Positions 42,783 to 51,592 of a stretch of DNA of 64,000 bases are shown piece after piece. This DNA is from Geodermatophilus arenarius (GTDB lineage Bacteria; Actinomycetota; Actinomycetes; Mycobacteriales; Geodermatophilaceae), in NCBI RefSeq assembly GCF_042654585.1, contig NZ_JBHSGR010000004.1:62001-126000 (forward strand), given 5' to 3'. The first letter of the stretch is position 1. The number at the start of each line of letters is the position of its first letter. Under the pieces are notes generated by a model that worked only from the letters and a program-made list of their open reading frames with translations, had not been told where the DNA came from and made no database searches. The position numbers and the translations under genes were made by a program.

Positions 42783-44285
42783 GTGCGGGAGGTCGCCGGT
42801 CCCGGGTCGCTCATCGAGCGCGCGCTCGTCGACGCGGTCCTGCACCGGCCGGTGCGGCTGCCGCGGCTGCCGGTGAGCCTGCTGACCCGGGAGCAGAAGG
42901 CCGCCGAGCTCGAACGGGTGCAGGCGCTCAAGGCGATGGCCGCCGCCTACGAGGCGGAGCTCGTCCTGGGCCTGGCCGACGACTCCCCGGCCGACGACGA
43001 TCCCGCGCCGGGCGCCCCCGGCGTCCGGACGGGCTCCTGGGCGCCGGATCCCGAGCTGCCGGGTGTCTCGGAGTTCTTCACCGCGGAGCTGGCGGTGGTG
43101 CTGAACGTCGGCCGCGGCACCGCCTCCCACCTCGCCCACCGGGCCTGGACGTACCGCTCGCACCTGCCCGGCACCTGGGCGGCGCTGGCCGCCGGGCGGC
43201 TGGACGAGGCCCGCGCCAAGGCGCTGGTCGACGTGCTCGAGCACACCGACCTCGCCCTCGCCCGCCGCGTCGAGGCGGCCGTGCTGCCCGAGGCGGCCTC
43301 GCTCACAGTGGGGAAGCTGAAGAAGCGCGCGCTGGAGCTGCTGCTCGAGCTCGACGCCGCCGCGGTCGACGAGCGCCGCGCACAGGCCGAGCGGCACGCC
43401 GACGTGCGCATCCACCCCTCCCCCCGCGACGGCATGGCCACGCTGACCGCCGAGCTACCGACTGACGTGGCCGCCGCCTGTGAGGCAGTGGTCGACGAGC
43501 TGGCGCGGATGCTGAAGGCCGACGGGGACGAGCGGCCGATCGGGCAGCTGCGCACCCTGGTCCTCGCCGATCTGCTGCAGCGCCCGTGGGAGACCGGCCG
43601 CCCGCCGGTGACCGCGCATCTGCAGGTCATCGCCACCCTCGCCGCGCTGACCGGCCGCAGAGGCGAGGCGGGTGCGGTGAACGGGCTGCCGATCACCGCC
43701 GCCCACCTGCGCGAGCTCCTGCAGCAACTGGACGCGCTCGGCGTCCGGGCGCCCGAAGGCGGGTCGGTCACCCTGGCGCTGGTCGACGACGACGGCACGC
43801 TGCGGGCGACGACCACGCTGAACCGGTTACGCCGGCTCGCCCGCACCGGCTGCCCCGACCACCCCGACACCGACTGCGACTGTGCGCTGCTGGACCGCCC
43901 GGACGCGACCGACGCCTACACGCCCTCCGCGCCGCAGCAGGCGTTCGTGCACACCCGCGACCGCACCTGCCGCTTCCCCACCTGCGGCCAGCGCGTCGGC
44001 TGGGCCGACACCGACCACGTCGTCCCCCACGCCGCCGGCGGCGCCACCGACTGCGCCAACCTGTGCTGTCTCTGCCGCAGCCACCACCGCCTCAAGACCT
44101 TCGCGACGGGCTGGCGCTTCCACATGAGCGCCGACGGGACCCTCACCGTCACCACGCGGTCCGGGATCACCCGCACCACCCGGCCACCGGGCCTGCGACC
44201 GCCCCCGACCGAACCCGGTCCACCACCGGCCGATCCCGGACCACCGTCACCGGCCCACCCGGACGACGATCCGCCACCGTTCTGA
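42783..44285 (+). CDS. DUF222/13E12-type protein with HNH nuclease domain
   Basis: A 500-residue member of the actinobacterial 13E12-repeat family. The DUF222 part covers about 50-330 (VLNVGRGTASHLAHRAW, LAAGRLDEARAKALVDVLEHT). The C-terminal HNH domain has RDRTCRFPTCGQRVGWADTD, HVVPHAAGG, and CANLCCLCRSHHRLK, with Cys pairs for zinc. The tail is Pro-rich. Members occur in many copies in actinomycete genomes and may be mobile-element-linked, but no flanking repeats or target-site duplication are visible here. Nuclease activity is inferred. Confidence 0.88.
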   Translation: MREVAGPGSLIERALVDAVLHRPVRLPRLPVSLLTREQKAAELERVQALKAMAAAYEAELVLGLADDSPADDDPAPGAPGVRTGSWAPDPELPGVSEFFTAELAVVLNVGRGTASHLAHRAWTYRSHLPGTWAALAAGRLDEARAKALVDVLEHTDLALARRVEAAVLPEAASLTVGKLKKRALELLLELDAAAVDERRAQAERHADVRIHPSPRDGMATLTAELPTDVAAACEAVVDELARMLKADGDERPIGQLRTLVLADLLQRPWETGRPPVTAHLQVIATLAALTGRRGEAGAVNGLPITAAHLRELLQQLDALGVRAPEGGSVTLALVDDDGTLRATTTLNRLRRLARTGCPDHPDTDCDCALLDRPDATDAYTPSAPQQAFVHTRDRTCRFPTCGQRVGWADTDHVVPHAAGGATDCANLCCLCRSHHRLKTFATGWRFHMSADGTLTVTTRSGITRTTRPPGLRPPPTEPGPPPADPGPPSPAHPDDDPPPF

Positions 44286-44381
44286 TCCGAAGGACCAGCC
44301 CGATGCCGCTCGCCCCGCCCCGCGACGAGCCGACCCCCTGGATGACCGCCTGCCCCGGGCACATCCGGGTACCGGGACGGC

Positions 44382-45338
44382 ATGGGCAGCGGTCCGGTCG
44401 TCGTGGTCACCGGTGGGTCGAGCGGCATCGGGCTGGCCACCGCACGCCTGCTCGCCGAGCGCGGAGCGCGGCTGGTGCTGGCCGCCCGGGGCGCCGACCG
44501 GCTGGCGGAGGCCGCCGCGCAGTGCACCGCCCTGGGCGCCGAGGTGCTGACCGTCCCGACCGACGTGACCGACCCCGGCCAGGTCGAGCGCCTGGCCGGC
44601 GCCGCCGTCGAGCGCTTCGGCCGGATCGACGGCTGGGCCAACGTCGCCGGCACCAGCCTGTGGGGGCCCTTCGAGGAGATCCCGCTGGCCACGCAGAGGC
44701 GGCTGCTCGAGGTCGACCTGCTCGGTGTCCTGCACGGCTGCGCGGCCGCCGTCCCGCGGATGCTGGCCTCCGGCGGTCCCGCCGTGATCGTCAACGTGGG
44801 GTCGATCGCCGGACGGGTACCGACCCCGTGGGCGGCCACCTACACCGCCGCCAAGTACGGGGTCGCGGGGCTGACCGAGGCGCTGCGGCACGAGCTGCGG
44901 ATCCGCTCGAGGATCGCCGTCTGCGCCGTCCACCCACCCTTCACCGACACCCCCACCGCCCGGGCCTCGGGCAACCGCACCGGTCGCACGCTGCGGCCAC
45001 TGCCGCCCGTCATGCGCCCCGAGCGGGTGGCCGAGCGGATCGCAGGCCTGCTCGCCGACCCGCGGCGGTCGGTACGCCCCGGCCTGCAGAACGTCCTCGC
45101 CGCCGCCTACCCGCTGGCTCCCGACCGGGTCGGCCGGCTGACCGCCCGCGTGCTCGGGCGCCACCTGCTGCGCGCCGGCCGTCCGGACGGCCCCACCGAC
45201 GGCGCCCTGTTCGCCCCCTCCCCCGGACCGGCGCTGGTGCGCGGGGACTGGGGAGGTCCGCAGCGCCGCCGGGGACGGGTCGTGGCGGGCACCGCCGGGC
45301 TGGCCGGTGCGGCGGTCTGGGCCGCCACCCGCCGCTAG
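44382..45338 (+). CDS. Short-chain dehydrogenase/reductase
   Basis: A 318-residue classical SDR: NAD(P)-binding TGGSSGIG (10-17), NVAG (87-90), and catalytic Ser141, Tyr154, Lys158 (YTAAK). The last 75 residues extend beyond a normal SDR and end in a short hydrophobic segment and two arginines, suggesting membrane attachment. ATG at 44382, 96 bases after the HNH gene. Its stop overlaps the convergent GTPase gene by 4 bp. Substrate unknown. Confidence 0.9.
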   Translation: MGSGPVVVVTGGSSGIGLATARLLAERGARLVLAARGADRLAEAAAQCTALGAEVLTVPTDVTDPGQVERLAGAAVERFGRIDGWANVAGTSLWGPFEEIPLATQRRLLEVDLLGVLHGCAAAVPRMLASGGPAVIVNVGSIAGRVPTPWAATYTAAKYGVAGLTEALRHELRIRSRIAVCAVHPPFTDTPTARASGNRTGRTLRPLPPVMRPERVAERIAGLLADPRRSVRPGLQNVLAAAYPLAPDRVGRLTARVLGRHLLRAGRPDGPTDGALFAPSPGPALVRGDWGGPQRRRGRVVAGTAGLAGAAVWAATRR

Positions 45339-46933
45339 GAGGCCGCCCGCCCCACCGCGGCGCAGAACCGGTCGTGGTCGGCGCGCGCCTCCGCCAGCGG
45401 CGCCAGCACCTCCTCGTCGGCCACCTCCGCCACCCGGGCGGTGAGCCGGCGCCGCGCCGTCCGCGCCCGGCGTCTGGCGCCCGCCGCCACGAGCGGCCGG
45501 CACAGCAGCGCGAGCAGCAGCCCGGCGAGCAGCCCGCCGGCCAGCAGCAGCGTGGGCAGCGGGATGCCCTGCACCCGTGGCAGCGGGAGGACGTCGTCGA
45601 GCTGCAGCAGCCCGAGGCCGGCCAGCGCGAGCAGCCACAGCGCGCCCACCAGCGCGGTGAGCGCCAGCAGCCACTGCAGGCCCCCGGCCGCGCGCTGCCA
45701 GAGCGGCGTCCGGTCGGGGCCGAGGTCGGTGCCGGCGACGGCGCGGTCGAGCCGGTCGGGCAGCCGCTCCTCCGTGTCCTCCGACGTGCGGCGCAGCTCG
45801 TCGCGCCAGGCCGGCGGCAGCCCGCGGCCGGCCTCGTCGCGGGCCCGGCGCAACGCGGCGTCCATCCCGGCCCGCTGCACCGCGCCCGCCTGCGGCAGCG
45901 AGGTCCGCGACCGCTCGTCCCCCAGGTTGAGCCGGCCCAGCGGATCGGCCCGCAGCTTCGACGTCCACCGCAGCACCGGCCAGCCGGTGTGCGCCACGCC
46001 GCTGCGGCGCGCCGAGCGCTCGACCGCGGCGGCCACCGCCGGCACCCCCGCGGCGTCGGCGAGCGCCCCGGTGAGCTCCTCCCGCGCCGCCCGGTCCGGC
46101 CCGCGGTCGCGGCCGGCGTCGGGGGCACAGTGGGCGGCCAGGGCCGAGGCGGCGCCCCGCGCGTCCGCGGTCAGCCGGTCGGTGGCGGCCTTGCGGGCGC
46201 CCACGCGGCGGCCCAGCTCGGCCCGCAGCTGCGGCAGGCCCAGGCCGCTGGGCGCCGCGGTGGGCAGCACCGGCACCCCGGCCAGGCCCTCCTCGTCGAG
46301 CAGCCGGCGCAGGTCGGCCAGGCACGCGGCGACCGCCGCCTCGTCGAGCCGGTCCACCTGGTTGAGCACCACCAGCAGCACGCCCGCGTGCCCGGCCAGC
46401 GGCGCGAGGTACCGGGTGTGGACGGCGTCGTCGGCGTACTTCTGCGGGTCCAGCACCCACACCAGGACGTCGACCAGCTGCACCAGCCGGTCGACCTCCA
46501 GCCGGTTCTCCAGCCGCACGCTGTCGTGGTCGGGCAGGTCCAGCAGCACCAGGCCGTCGAGCGCGGGGTCGGGGTCGGCGACCCGGTGCCGCCGCGGCAC
46601 CTCCAGCCAGTCGAGCAACCGGTCGGCGCCGTGCGCTCCGGTGGAGGGGTCCCCCCAGACGCTGGCGTGCGCGACGCCGGTGGTCGGCCGCCGCACGCCG
46701 GGTGTGCTCACCTCCGCCCCGGACAGCGCGTTGAACAGCGTGGACTTGCCGCTGCCGGTGGCCCCCGCGAGCGCGACGACGGTCGCGTCGCCCAGCGCCT
46801 CGCGGGCCCCGGCCTTGGCCAGCAGCGACCGCGCCGTGCCCACCTCGGGCACCTCCAGCCGCCCGTCGGCGACCTCCACCGCCTCGCGCAGCGCGGCCAG
46901 CCGGTCGGCCAGCGACGGCCCGCGGCCCCTCAC
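45335..46933 (-). CDS. Membrane-associated Era-like GTPase
   Basis: A 532-residue P-loop GTPase: G1 GATGSGKS (57-64), G2-region Thr in RRPTTGV, G3 position DLPDH (132-136, with Asp in place of the usual Gly), G4 NQVD (191-194). Two adjacent membrane helices near residues 435-490 (LLALTALVGALWLLALAGLGLL and PTLLLAGGLLAGLLLALL) anchor it. GTG at 46933 overlaps the stop of the preceding GTPase gene. It belongs to paired actinobacterial GTPases related to YfjP/dynamin-like proteins; membrane remodelling or cell-envelope roles are inferred. Confidence 0.88.
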   Translation of the reverse strand: MRGRGPSLADRLAALREAVEVADGRLEVPEVGTARSLLAKAGAREALGDATVVALAGATGSGKSTLFNALSGAEVSTPGVRRPTTGVAHASVWGDPSTGAHGADRLLDWLEVPRRHRVADPDPALDGLVLLDLPDHDSVRLENRLEVDRLVQLVDVLVWVLDPQKYADDAVHTRYLAPLAGHAGVLLVVLNQVDRLDEAAVAACLADLRRLLDEEGLAGVPVLPTAAPSGLGLPQLRAELGRRVGARKAATDRLTADARGAASALAAHCAPDAGRDRGPDRAAREELTGALADAAGVPAVAAAVERSARRSGVAHTGWPVLRWTSKLRADPLGRLNLGDERSRTSLPQAGAVQRAGMDAALRRARDEAGRGLPPAWRDELRRTSEDTEERLPDRLDRAVAGTDLGPDRTPLWQRAAGGLQWLLALTALVGALWLLALAGLGLLQLDDVLPLPRVQGIPLPTLLLAGGLLAGLLLALLCRPLVAAGARRRARTARRRLTARVAEVADEEVLAPLAEARADHDRFCAAVGRAAS

Positions 46934-48630
46934 GCGGCGGCTCCCCGGGCCGCGGCCAGCGTGGCGACGGCCGAGCGCAGCTCCTCCGCCGCGGCGGGGG
47001 CGTCCGCGGCGACGGCGAGCAGCTCCTCGAAGCGGTCCTGCTCGGCGGCCAGCAGCCGGTCGGCGCGGGCGTCGAGGTCGGCGCGGGCCCGGGCGGCCAG
47101 CGAGCGCACCGCGGCGTCGCCGAACACCGCCTCGAGCACCCGCTGCCCGAGCGCCGTCGTCCCGCCGGCGACGGCGAGCTCCGCACCCGACAACCCCGCC
47201 GTCGAGGCGAACACGGCGACCATCACCACCGCGCCGGCCCCGTTCACGCCCCACGACAGCAGCCGCGCCTGCGAGCGCTTGCCCGCGCCCTCCTCGCGCA
47301 CCAGGTCGAGCACGTGGCCCTGCCAGTCGCGCACCTCGTCGGCGGCCGCGGGCGCGAAGTCCGGCGACTCCGCCCCGAGCTCCTCCTCGCGCCCGGCGAC
47401 GAGCGCCGGCCCGCCGGGCAGCGAGCGCCACGCCGTCACCGTGCGGTCGGCGGCACGGCCGGCCTCCGCGCGCAGCAGCGTCTCCACGCCCGACTCCAGG
47501 GCGCCGTGCAGCGAGTCCGTCGACGTCGGGCGGCCGGTGAGCGCGGCGCCCAGCCGGTCGCGCAGCCGGCCCACCCGGTTCTGCAGCGAGCGCATCCACT
47601 CGCCGGTGCCCACGAAGTCCTGCCAGCGGGCCAGCACCTCGCCGCGCAGCAGGCTGCCGTTGCCCACGCCCTCGGCGACCGCCTGCCGCGCCGCGCCGTA
47701 GGCCGCGTCGGCGGCGTCGGCGAGGGCGGCCGCCGCCGCGGCCTGCTCGTCCACCCCGTCGGCGACCGCGGCCACCCGCCCGTCGAGGCTCTCCAGCGCC
47801 CCGGCGAGCGTCTGCCGCACGACGGCGGCGCGCTGCTCCTGGTCGGCCGCCAGCCCGCGCAGCCAGTCGCGCAGCGGCGCCACCTGCTCCTCGGGCAGGA
47901 AGCCGTCGCGCAGCGGCCGCTCCTCCACCACGAACAGCCGCGCCGTCCCCAGGCCGCCGCGCTGCAGCATCCCGGCGAGGTCGGCGGCCACCTCGCTCAC
48001 CGCCTCGGGCGGCACCCGGTCCAGCACGACCGCCAGCGCGGTGCCGCGCTCCTGCGCCGTGCGCAGCAGGTCCCACGGGACGGCGTCGGCGTAGCGGGCC
48101 GCCGTCGTCACGAAGACCCACAGGTCCGCCGCCGACAGCAGCTGCCCGGCGAGGTCGCGGTTGGTCTCCACCACCGAGTCGACGTCGGGGGCGTCGACGA
48201 GCGCGAGCCCGGCCGGCAGCGCCTCGCTCGGGACCAGGCGCAGCCCGCCGACGACGTCGCCCTCGCCGGTCGTGCGCGGCAGGCCGGGGAGCACGCGGTC
48301 GCCGGAGAACGCCGGCACGTCGGCCGGCGAGCAGACCAGCACGGGGGCGCGGGTGGTCGGCCGGAGCACGCCGGGCGTGGTCACCCGCGCGCCGAGCACG
48401 CTGTTGACCAGCGTGGACTTGCCCGCGCCCGTCGAGCCGCCGACGACGGCCAGCAGCGGGGCGTCGAGGTCGCGCAGCCGGGGCAGCAGGTAGTCGTCGA
48501 CCTGGTCGACCACCGCCCGGGCGGTGCGCGCGGTCGCCTCCCGCGCGGGGGTGGCCAGGCCGAGCGGCGCCGCGGCGACGGCGTCGCGCAGCTCCTGCAG
48601 CGCATCGGTCAGCGGAACGGCCCCGGTCAC
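46930..48630 (-). CDS. Dynamin-like GTPase
   Basis: A 566-residue GTPase with G1 GGSTGAGKS (64-72), a Thr-containing switch (LRPTTRAP), G3-like DAPDVDSV and a VLDR position for G4. The C-terminal half is mainly helical with a hydrophobic pair near 465-500 (GVNGAGAVVMVAVFASTAGL), as in bacterial dynamin-like or YfjP proteins. GTG at 48630 is preceded by TAGTTA six bases upstream, suggesting leaderless transcription. It overlaps the next GTPase by GTGA; the two probably form a heteromeric pair. Confidence 0.88.
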   Translation of the reverse strand: MTGAVPLTDALQELRDAVAAAPLGLATPAREATARTARAVVDQVDDYLLPRLRDLDAPLLAVVGGSTGAGKSTLVNSVLGARVTTPGVLRPTTRAPVLVCSPADVPAFSGDRVLPGLPRTTGEGDVVGGLRLVPSEALPAGLALVDAPDVDSVVETNRDLAGQLLSAADLWVFVTTAARYADAVPWDLLRTAQERGTALAVVLDRVPPEAVSEVAADLAGMLQRGGLGTARLFVVEERPLRDGFLPEEQVAPLRDWLRGLAADQEQRAAVVRQTLAGALESLDGRVAAVADGVDEQAAAAAALADAADAAYGAARQAVAEGVGNGSLLRGEVLARWQDFVGTGEWMRSLQNRVGRLRDRLGAALTGRPTSTDSLHGALESGVETLLRAEAGRAADRTVTAWRSLPGGPALVAGREEELGAESPDFAPAAADEVRDWQGHVLDLVREEGAGKRSQARLLSWGVNGAGAVVMVAVFASTAGLSGAELAVAGGTTALGQRVLEAVFGDAAVRSLAARARADLDARADRLLAAEQDRFEELLAVAADAPAAAEELRSAVATLAAARGAAA

Positions 48631-48632
48631 CT

Positions 48633-48666
48633 CGGGTAACTAGCCCGGACGGCGGTCCGCTACCCG
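48633..48666 (-). terminator. Imperfect hairpin over the HAD stop codon
   Basis: CGGGTA/TACCCG, TAGC/GCTA and GGAC/GTCC arms nest around loop GGCG. It spans the stop of the HAD gene and overlaps the -10 of the next gene, so it may end one transcript right where the next begins. Confidence 0.4.
48637..48642 (-). promoter_or_regulatory. -10 element of the GTPase pair, probable leaderless promoter
   Basis: Minus strand TAGTTA ends six bases before the GTG at 48630, with no ribosome site in between. Confidence 0.45.
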
Positions 48667-49319
48667 TCGAGCGCCGCGAGCGCGGCCGGCACCTCCCCCG
48701 GCGTCGCGACGACGACGGCCGCGCCGGCCCCCTCCAGCTCGCCCGGACCGCCCGGTCCCCAGCCCGCGCCCACGCACGCCAGCCCGTGCGCCGCCGCGCC
48801 CAGCACGTCCTGCGCGCGGTCGCCGACGAGCACGGCCGGCCGCGCGGCGGGGTGCGCGCCCAGCGCGGCGGCGACCACCTGGTCCTTGTGCCGCACGGCG
48901 CCGTCGAGGGTGGCGCCGTGCACGCTCGCGAACGCCGCGCGCAGGCCGGTCGCCTCGAGCACCCGCACGGCGAACACCTCGGGTTTGCTGGTCGCGACGG
49001 CGAGGGTCGCCCCGCCGTCGCGGAGGGTCGCCAGCAGCTCCGGGATCCCGTCGTACACGGCGACGTCGAGCAGCGCGCCGGCCGTGTAGTGCGCCCGGTA
49101 GGCGGCCACCGCGCGGTCGACGTCGGCGGGCGGGACCCCGAGCACCGTGGCGAAGCCGTCCTGCAGCGGCGGGCCGACCATGTCGCGCAGCTGCGCCGGC
49201 GTCGGCTCGGGCAGGCCCAGCTCGGCCGCGGCCACCCGCACCGAGGCGGCGATGCCCGGCGTCGAGTCGACCAGCGTGCCGTCGAGGTCGAACAGGACAA
49301 GGCGGGGGTCGTCGGGCAC
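48660..49319 (-). CDS. HAD phosphatase, phosphoglycolate-phosphatase-like
   Basis: A 219-residue HAD enzyme: motif I LFDLDGTLVDS, motif II VATSKPE, conserved lysine in RHKDQV, motif IV VLVGDRAQDVLGAA. Cap of type C1. The sequence resembles Gph/PgmB-like enzymes; phosphoglycolate is a guess. GTG at 49319 has GGAGG about ten bases upstream. It lies upstream of the two GTPases on the same strand. Confidence 0.88.
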   Translation of the reverse strand: MPDDPRLVLFDLDGTLVDSTPGIAASVRVAAAELGLPEPTPAQLRDMVGPPLQDGFATVLGVPPADVDRAVAAYRAHYTAGALLDVAVYDGIPELLATLRDGGATLAVATSKPEVFAVRVLEATGLRAAFASVHGATLDGAVRHKDQVVAAALGAHPAARPAVLVGDRAQDVLGAAAHGLACVGAGWGPGGPGELEGAGAAVVVATPGEVPAALAALDG

Positions 49320-49413
49320 GGAACCTGCGCCTCCGGTCGGTCGGGGTTCCCGGTCGAGGGCGTGGTACCCGGCGCCCTTGTCCGCAGCCTCCCCCCGGAC
49401 GACGCTGTCGCGC

Positions 49414-50301
49414 ATGGACGGGTCCGGGGGGCGGACCGCCGACGAGGGCGCGCCGGACCGGCCGGCGCGCGTTCCGCACGGCCGCCACACCGAGGATGCC
49501 TCCCAGCGCCTCCAGCAGGACGTCCGGCGGCTGCAGGAGCGGCTGGTGCAGGGCGCCGAGGCGATGGCCACGACCGAGCACGCCGTCGCCGCCACCCATC
49601 TCGCCCTCGCCGAACGAGCCCTGCGCAGGGGCCGCGTCGAGGACGCGCAGGGGTACCTGCGCGAGGCCGCGGCGGCGCTGCGGGCCGTCGACCACGAGCG
49701 GGACCGGGCCGTCCGGTGGCCGGCGGCCACCACACCCGGGGACGCGGTCACCACCCCCGGGGACACGGACACGGCGCACGCCGAGCGGGCGCGGAGGGCC
49801 GCCGACCGGGCGCGGGAGGACGCCGCCGGTCGCCGCGACCAGGCGACCCGCCGATGGGAGGAGGCGGCGCTGCTCCGCGAGGAGGCGGCGCGACAGCGCG
49901 ACGAGGTGGCCGCCGAGCGTGACCAGCGGGCAGCGGAGCGGGCCGCCGCCGCCGAGCGCCGGGAGTCGGCCGCCGACCTGCGCCGGGCCGAGCAGGAGCG
50001 CTGGCGCCAGCGGGCGGCCGCCTCGGCCGGCGGGGTGCCGTCCGAGCGGCGGGAGCACCAGCGGGCCATCGACGCCCAGGTCGCCGAGAGCTACCGCGCC
50101 CAGGCCGAGGACGACCGGGCGCGGGCCGAGGCCGACCGGGCGGCCGACGCCGCCGACCGCCGGGCGGCGGAGGAGGACCGCAGGGCGGCGGCCCGGGACC
50201 GCGAGGGCGCCCGCGCCGACCGGGAGCGGGCCGCCCGCGACCGCGCCGCGGCGAGGGCCGACCGCGACCGGCACCCCGGCGCCGGCCCCGCGGGACGCTG
50301 A
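49414..50301 (+). CDS. Highly charged coiled-coil protein, unknown
   Basis: A 295-residue protein, nearly all helical and rich in Arg, Ala, Glu and Asp. Residues about 30-95 form one amphipathic helix (QQDVRRLQERLVQGAEAMATTEHAV); from about 120 to the end there is a repetitive stretch built on ADR/AERR/RAAAR units, strongly predicted coiled coil. No known domain. ATG at 49414 follows no clear ribosome site. Divergent from the HAD gene across 94 bp and convergent with the FBP gene. A structural or nucleic-acid-binding role is possible but unproven. Confidence 0.7.
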   Translation: MDGSGGRTADEGAPDRPARVPHGRHTEDASQRLQQDVRRLQERLVQGAEAMATTEHAVAATHLALAERALRRGRVEDAQGYLREAAAALRAVDHERDRAVRWPAATTPGDAVTTPGDTDTAHAERARRAADRAREDAAGRRDQATRRWEEAALLREEAARQRDEVAAERDQRAAERAAAAERRESAADLRRAEQERWRQRAAASAGGVPSERREHQRAIDAQVAESYRAQAEDDRARAEADRAADAADRRAAEEDRRAAARDREGARADRERAARDRAAARADRDRHPGAGPAGR

Positions 50302-50310
50302 CGCGCCGGG

Positions 50311-50802
50311 TCAGCCGGTGACGGCGTCCAGGAAGGTCTGCACCCGCTCCCGCAGCTCGGCGACCCGCTCCTCGCCCACCTCGGCCGGGTCGCGGTCGCG
50401 CAGCCACGGCGGGATCTCGGTGCGGGCGCGGGCGGCGCAGCCGAGGTCGGCGCACACGTAGGTGCCCACGGTGTTCCCGTTGCGGCCGGCCTCGCCGGCG
50501 CGGCGCGCGGTGAACAGCGAGACGGCGTCGCCGGAGTGGGTGGACTGGCACAGCAGGCACATGACGGTCCGGCGCGCCGACATCCGCGACTCCGCGGCGC
50601 GCAGCGCGATGCCGACCGGCTGCCCCTCCCGCTGGACGACGAGGTAGCCGCGCAGCGGCGCCTTCGGGTCGCGCCAGCCGAGCACCTCGAGCTCGTCCCA
50701 CGGCAGGTCGGCGAGGTCGCGCGGGAGGGTGGCGGAGTTGGCCTCGCCCTTCGAGCAGTTGACGAAGGAGCGCCGCACCTGCTGCTCGGTCATCGGTTCC
50801 AC
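50311..50802 (-). CDS. FBP-domain zinc protein (EF-G-binding type)
   Basis: A 163-residue protein of the FBP family: N-terminal domain SFVNCSKGEANSATLPRDL and a C-terminal treble-clef zinc domain with CLLC, and CADLGC cysteines around residues 82-125. Family members bind elongation factor G or are annotated as fibronectin-binding. GTG at 50802 (GGAGG ten bases upstream) overlaps the last 13 bases of cobK, so it is co-transcribed with it; an ATG at 50793 is the alternative start. Confidence 0.85.
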   Translation of the reverse strand: MEPMTEQQVRRSFVNCSKGEANSATLPRDLADLPWDELEVLGWRDPKAPLRGYLVVQREGQPVGIALRAAESRMSARRTVMCLLCQSTHSGDAVSLFTARRAGEAGRNGNTVGTYVCADLGCAARARTEIPPWLRDRDPAEVGEERVAELRERVQTFLDAVTG

Positions 50803-51566
50803 GAGGGGCCATCCTCCGTTCCGGCACCGTCACGTCTCAACGCATTTAGCCACTCCACCGCCTCCTCGACGGTGGCCACGACGTCGACCCCGGGGGGCAG
50901 CGGCGGGCGGCGGACCAGCACCACCGGCAGCCCGAGCCGCCGGGCGGCGACCAGCTTGGCCTCGGTCATGTGCCCGCCGGAGTCCTTGGTCACGACGACG
51001 TCGACGCCGTGCTCGCGCAGCAGCGCGACCTCCTCCTCGACCGTGAACGGGCCGCGGGCCAGCAGCAGCACCGCGCCCGCGGGCAGCGGCTCGTCCGGCG
51101 GGTCGACCGAGCGCACCAGCACCCGCCCGGGCAGCGCCGCGAACGCGCCGACGCCCTGCCGGCCGGTGGTGAGGAAGACGGTGCCGGCGTCCCGGACCGC
51201 CGCGGCCGCGTCGGCCAGGGAGTCCACGTACGTCCACCGGTCCGCAGGCCCCGGCGTCCAGCCCGGCCGCTGCAGCCGCAGCAGCGGCACGCCCTGCCGC
51301 CGCGCCGCGGCCGCCGCGTTCGCGGTGATCCGGGCGGCGAACGGGTGGGTCGCGTCGACGACGGCCCGCGGCCGGTGCGTGGCCAGCCAGTCGGCCAGCC
51401 CGTCGGCGCCGCCGAAGCCGCCGACCCGCACGCCGCCTGCGGGCAGCACCGGGTCGGCCACCCGCCCGGCGAGGCTGGACAGGACGTCGACCCCGCGCTC
51501 GACCAGGGCCGCGGCCAGCCGCCGCGCCTCGCCGGTGCCGCCGAGGACCAGCACCCGCCCGCTCAC
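50790..51566 (-). CDS. cobK: Precorrin-6A reductase
   Basis: A 258-residue NADPH-dependent enzyme reducing precorrin-6A to 6B (dihydro form). The start VLVLGGTGEARRLA binds the cofactor; VVDATHPFAARITANAAAAARR, LLLARGPFTVEEEVALL and VVVTKDSGGHMTEAKLVAARRLGLPVVLVRRP are CobK/CbiJ hallmarks. GTG at 51566 is divergent from cbiD with only 26 bp between the start codons. The following FBP gene overlaps it. Confidence 0.95.
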   Translation of the reverse strand: MSGRVLVLGGTGEARRLAAALVERGVDVLSSLAGRVADPVLPAGGVRVGGFGGADGLADWLATHRPRAVVDATHPFAARITANAAAAARRQGVPLLRLQRPGWTPGPADRWTYVDSLADAAAAVRDAGTVFLTTGRQGVGAFAALPGRVLVRSVDPPDEPLPAGAVLLLARGPFTVEEEVALLREHGVDVVVTKDSGGHMTEAKLVAARRLGLPVVLVRRPPLPPGVDVVATVEEAVEWLNALRRDGAGTEDGPSWNR

Positions 51567-51592
51567 GCCGCGCCGCCGGGGATCATGGGCCG

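Noticed and set aside
42783..44285. HNH gene as a homing or insertion element
   Set aside because: No terminal repeats, target duplication or intron/intein signature at its ends; DUF222-HNH genes are widespread in actinomycetes.
43586..47701. 1,371-codon + strand frame over the HNH, SDR and GTPase genes
   Set aside because: Shadow frame; the overlapping frames carry intact HNH, SDR and GTPase motifs.
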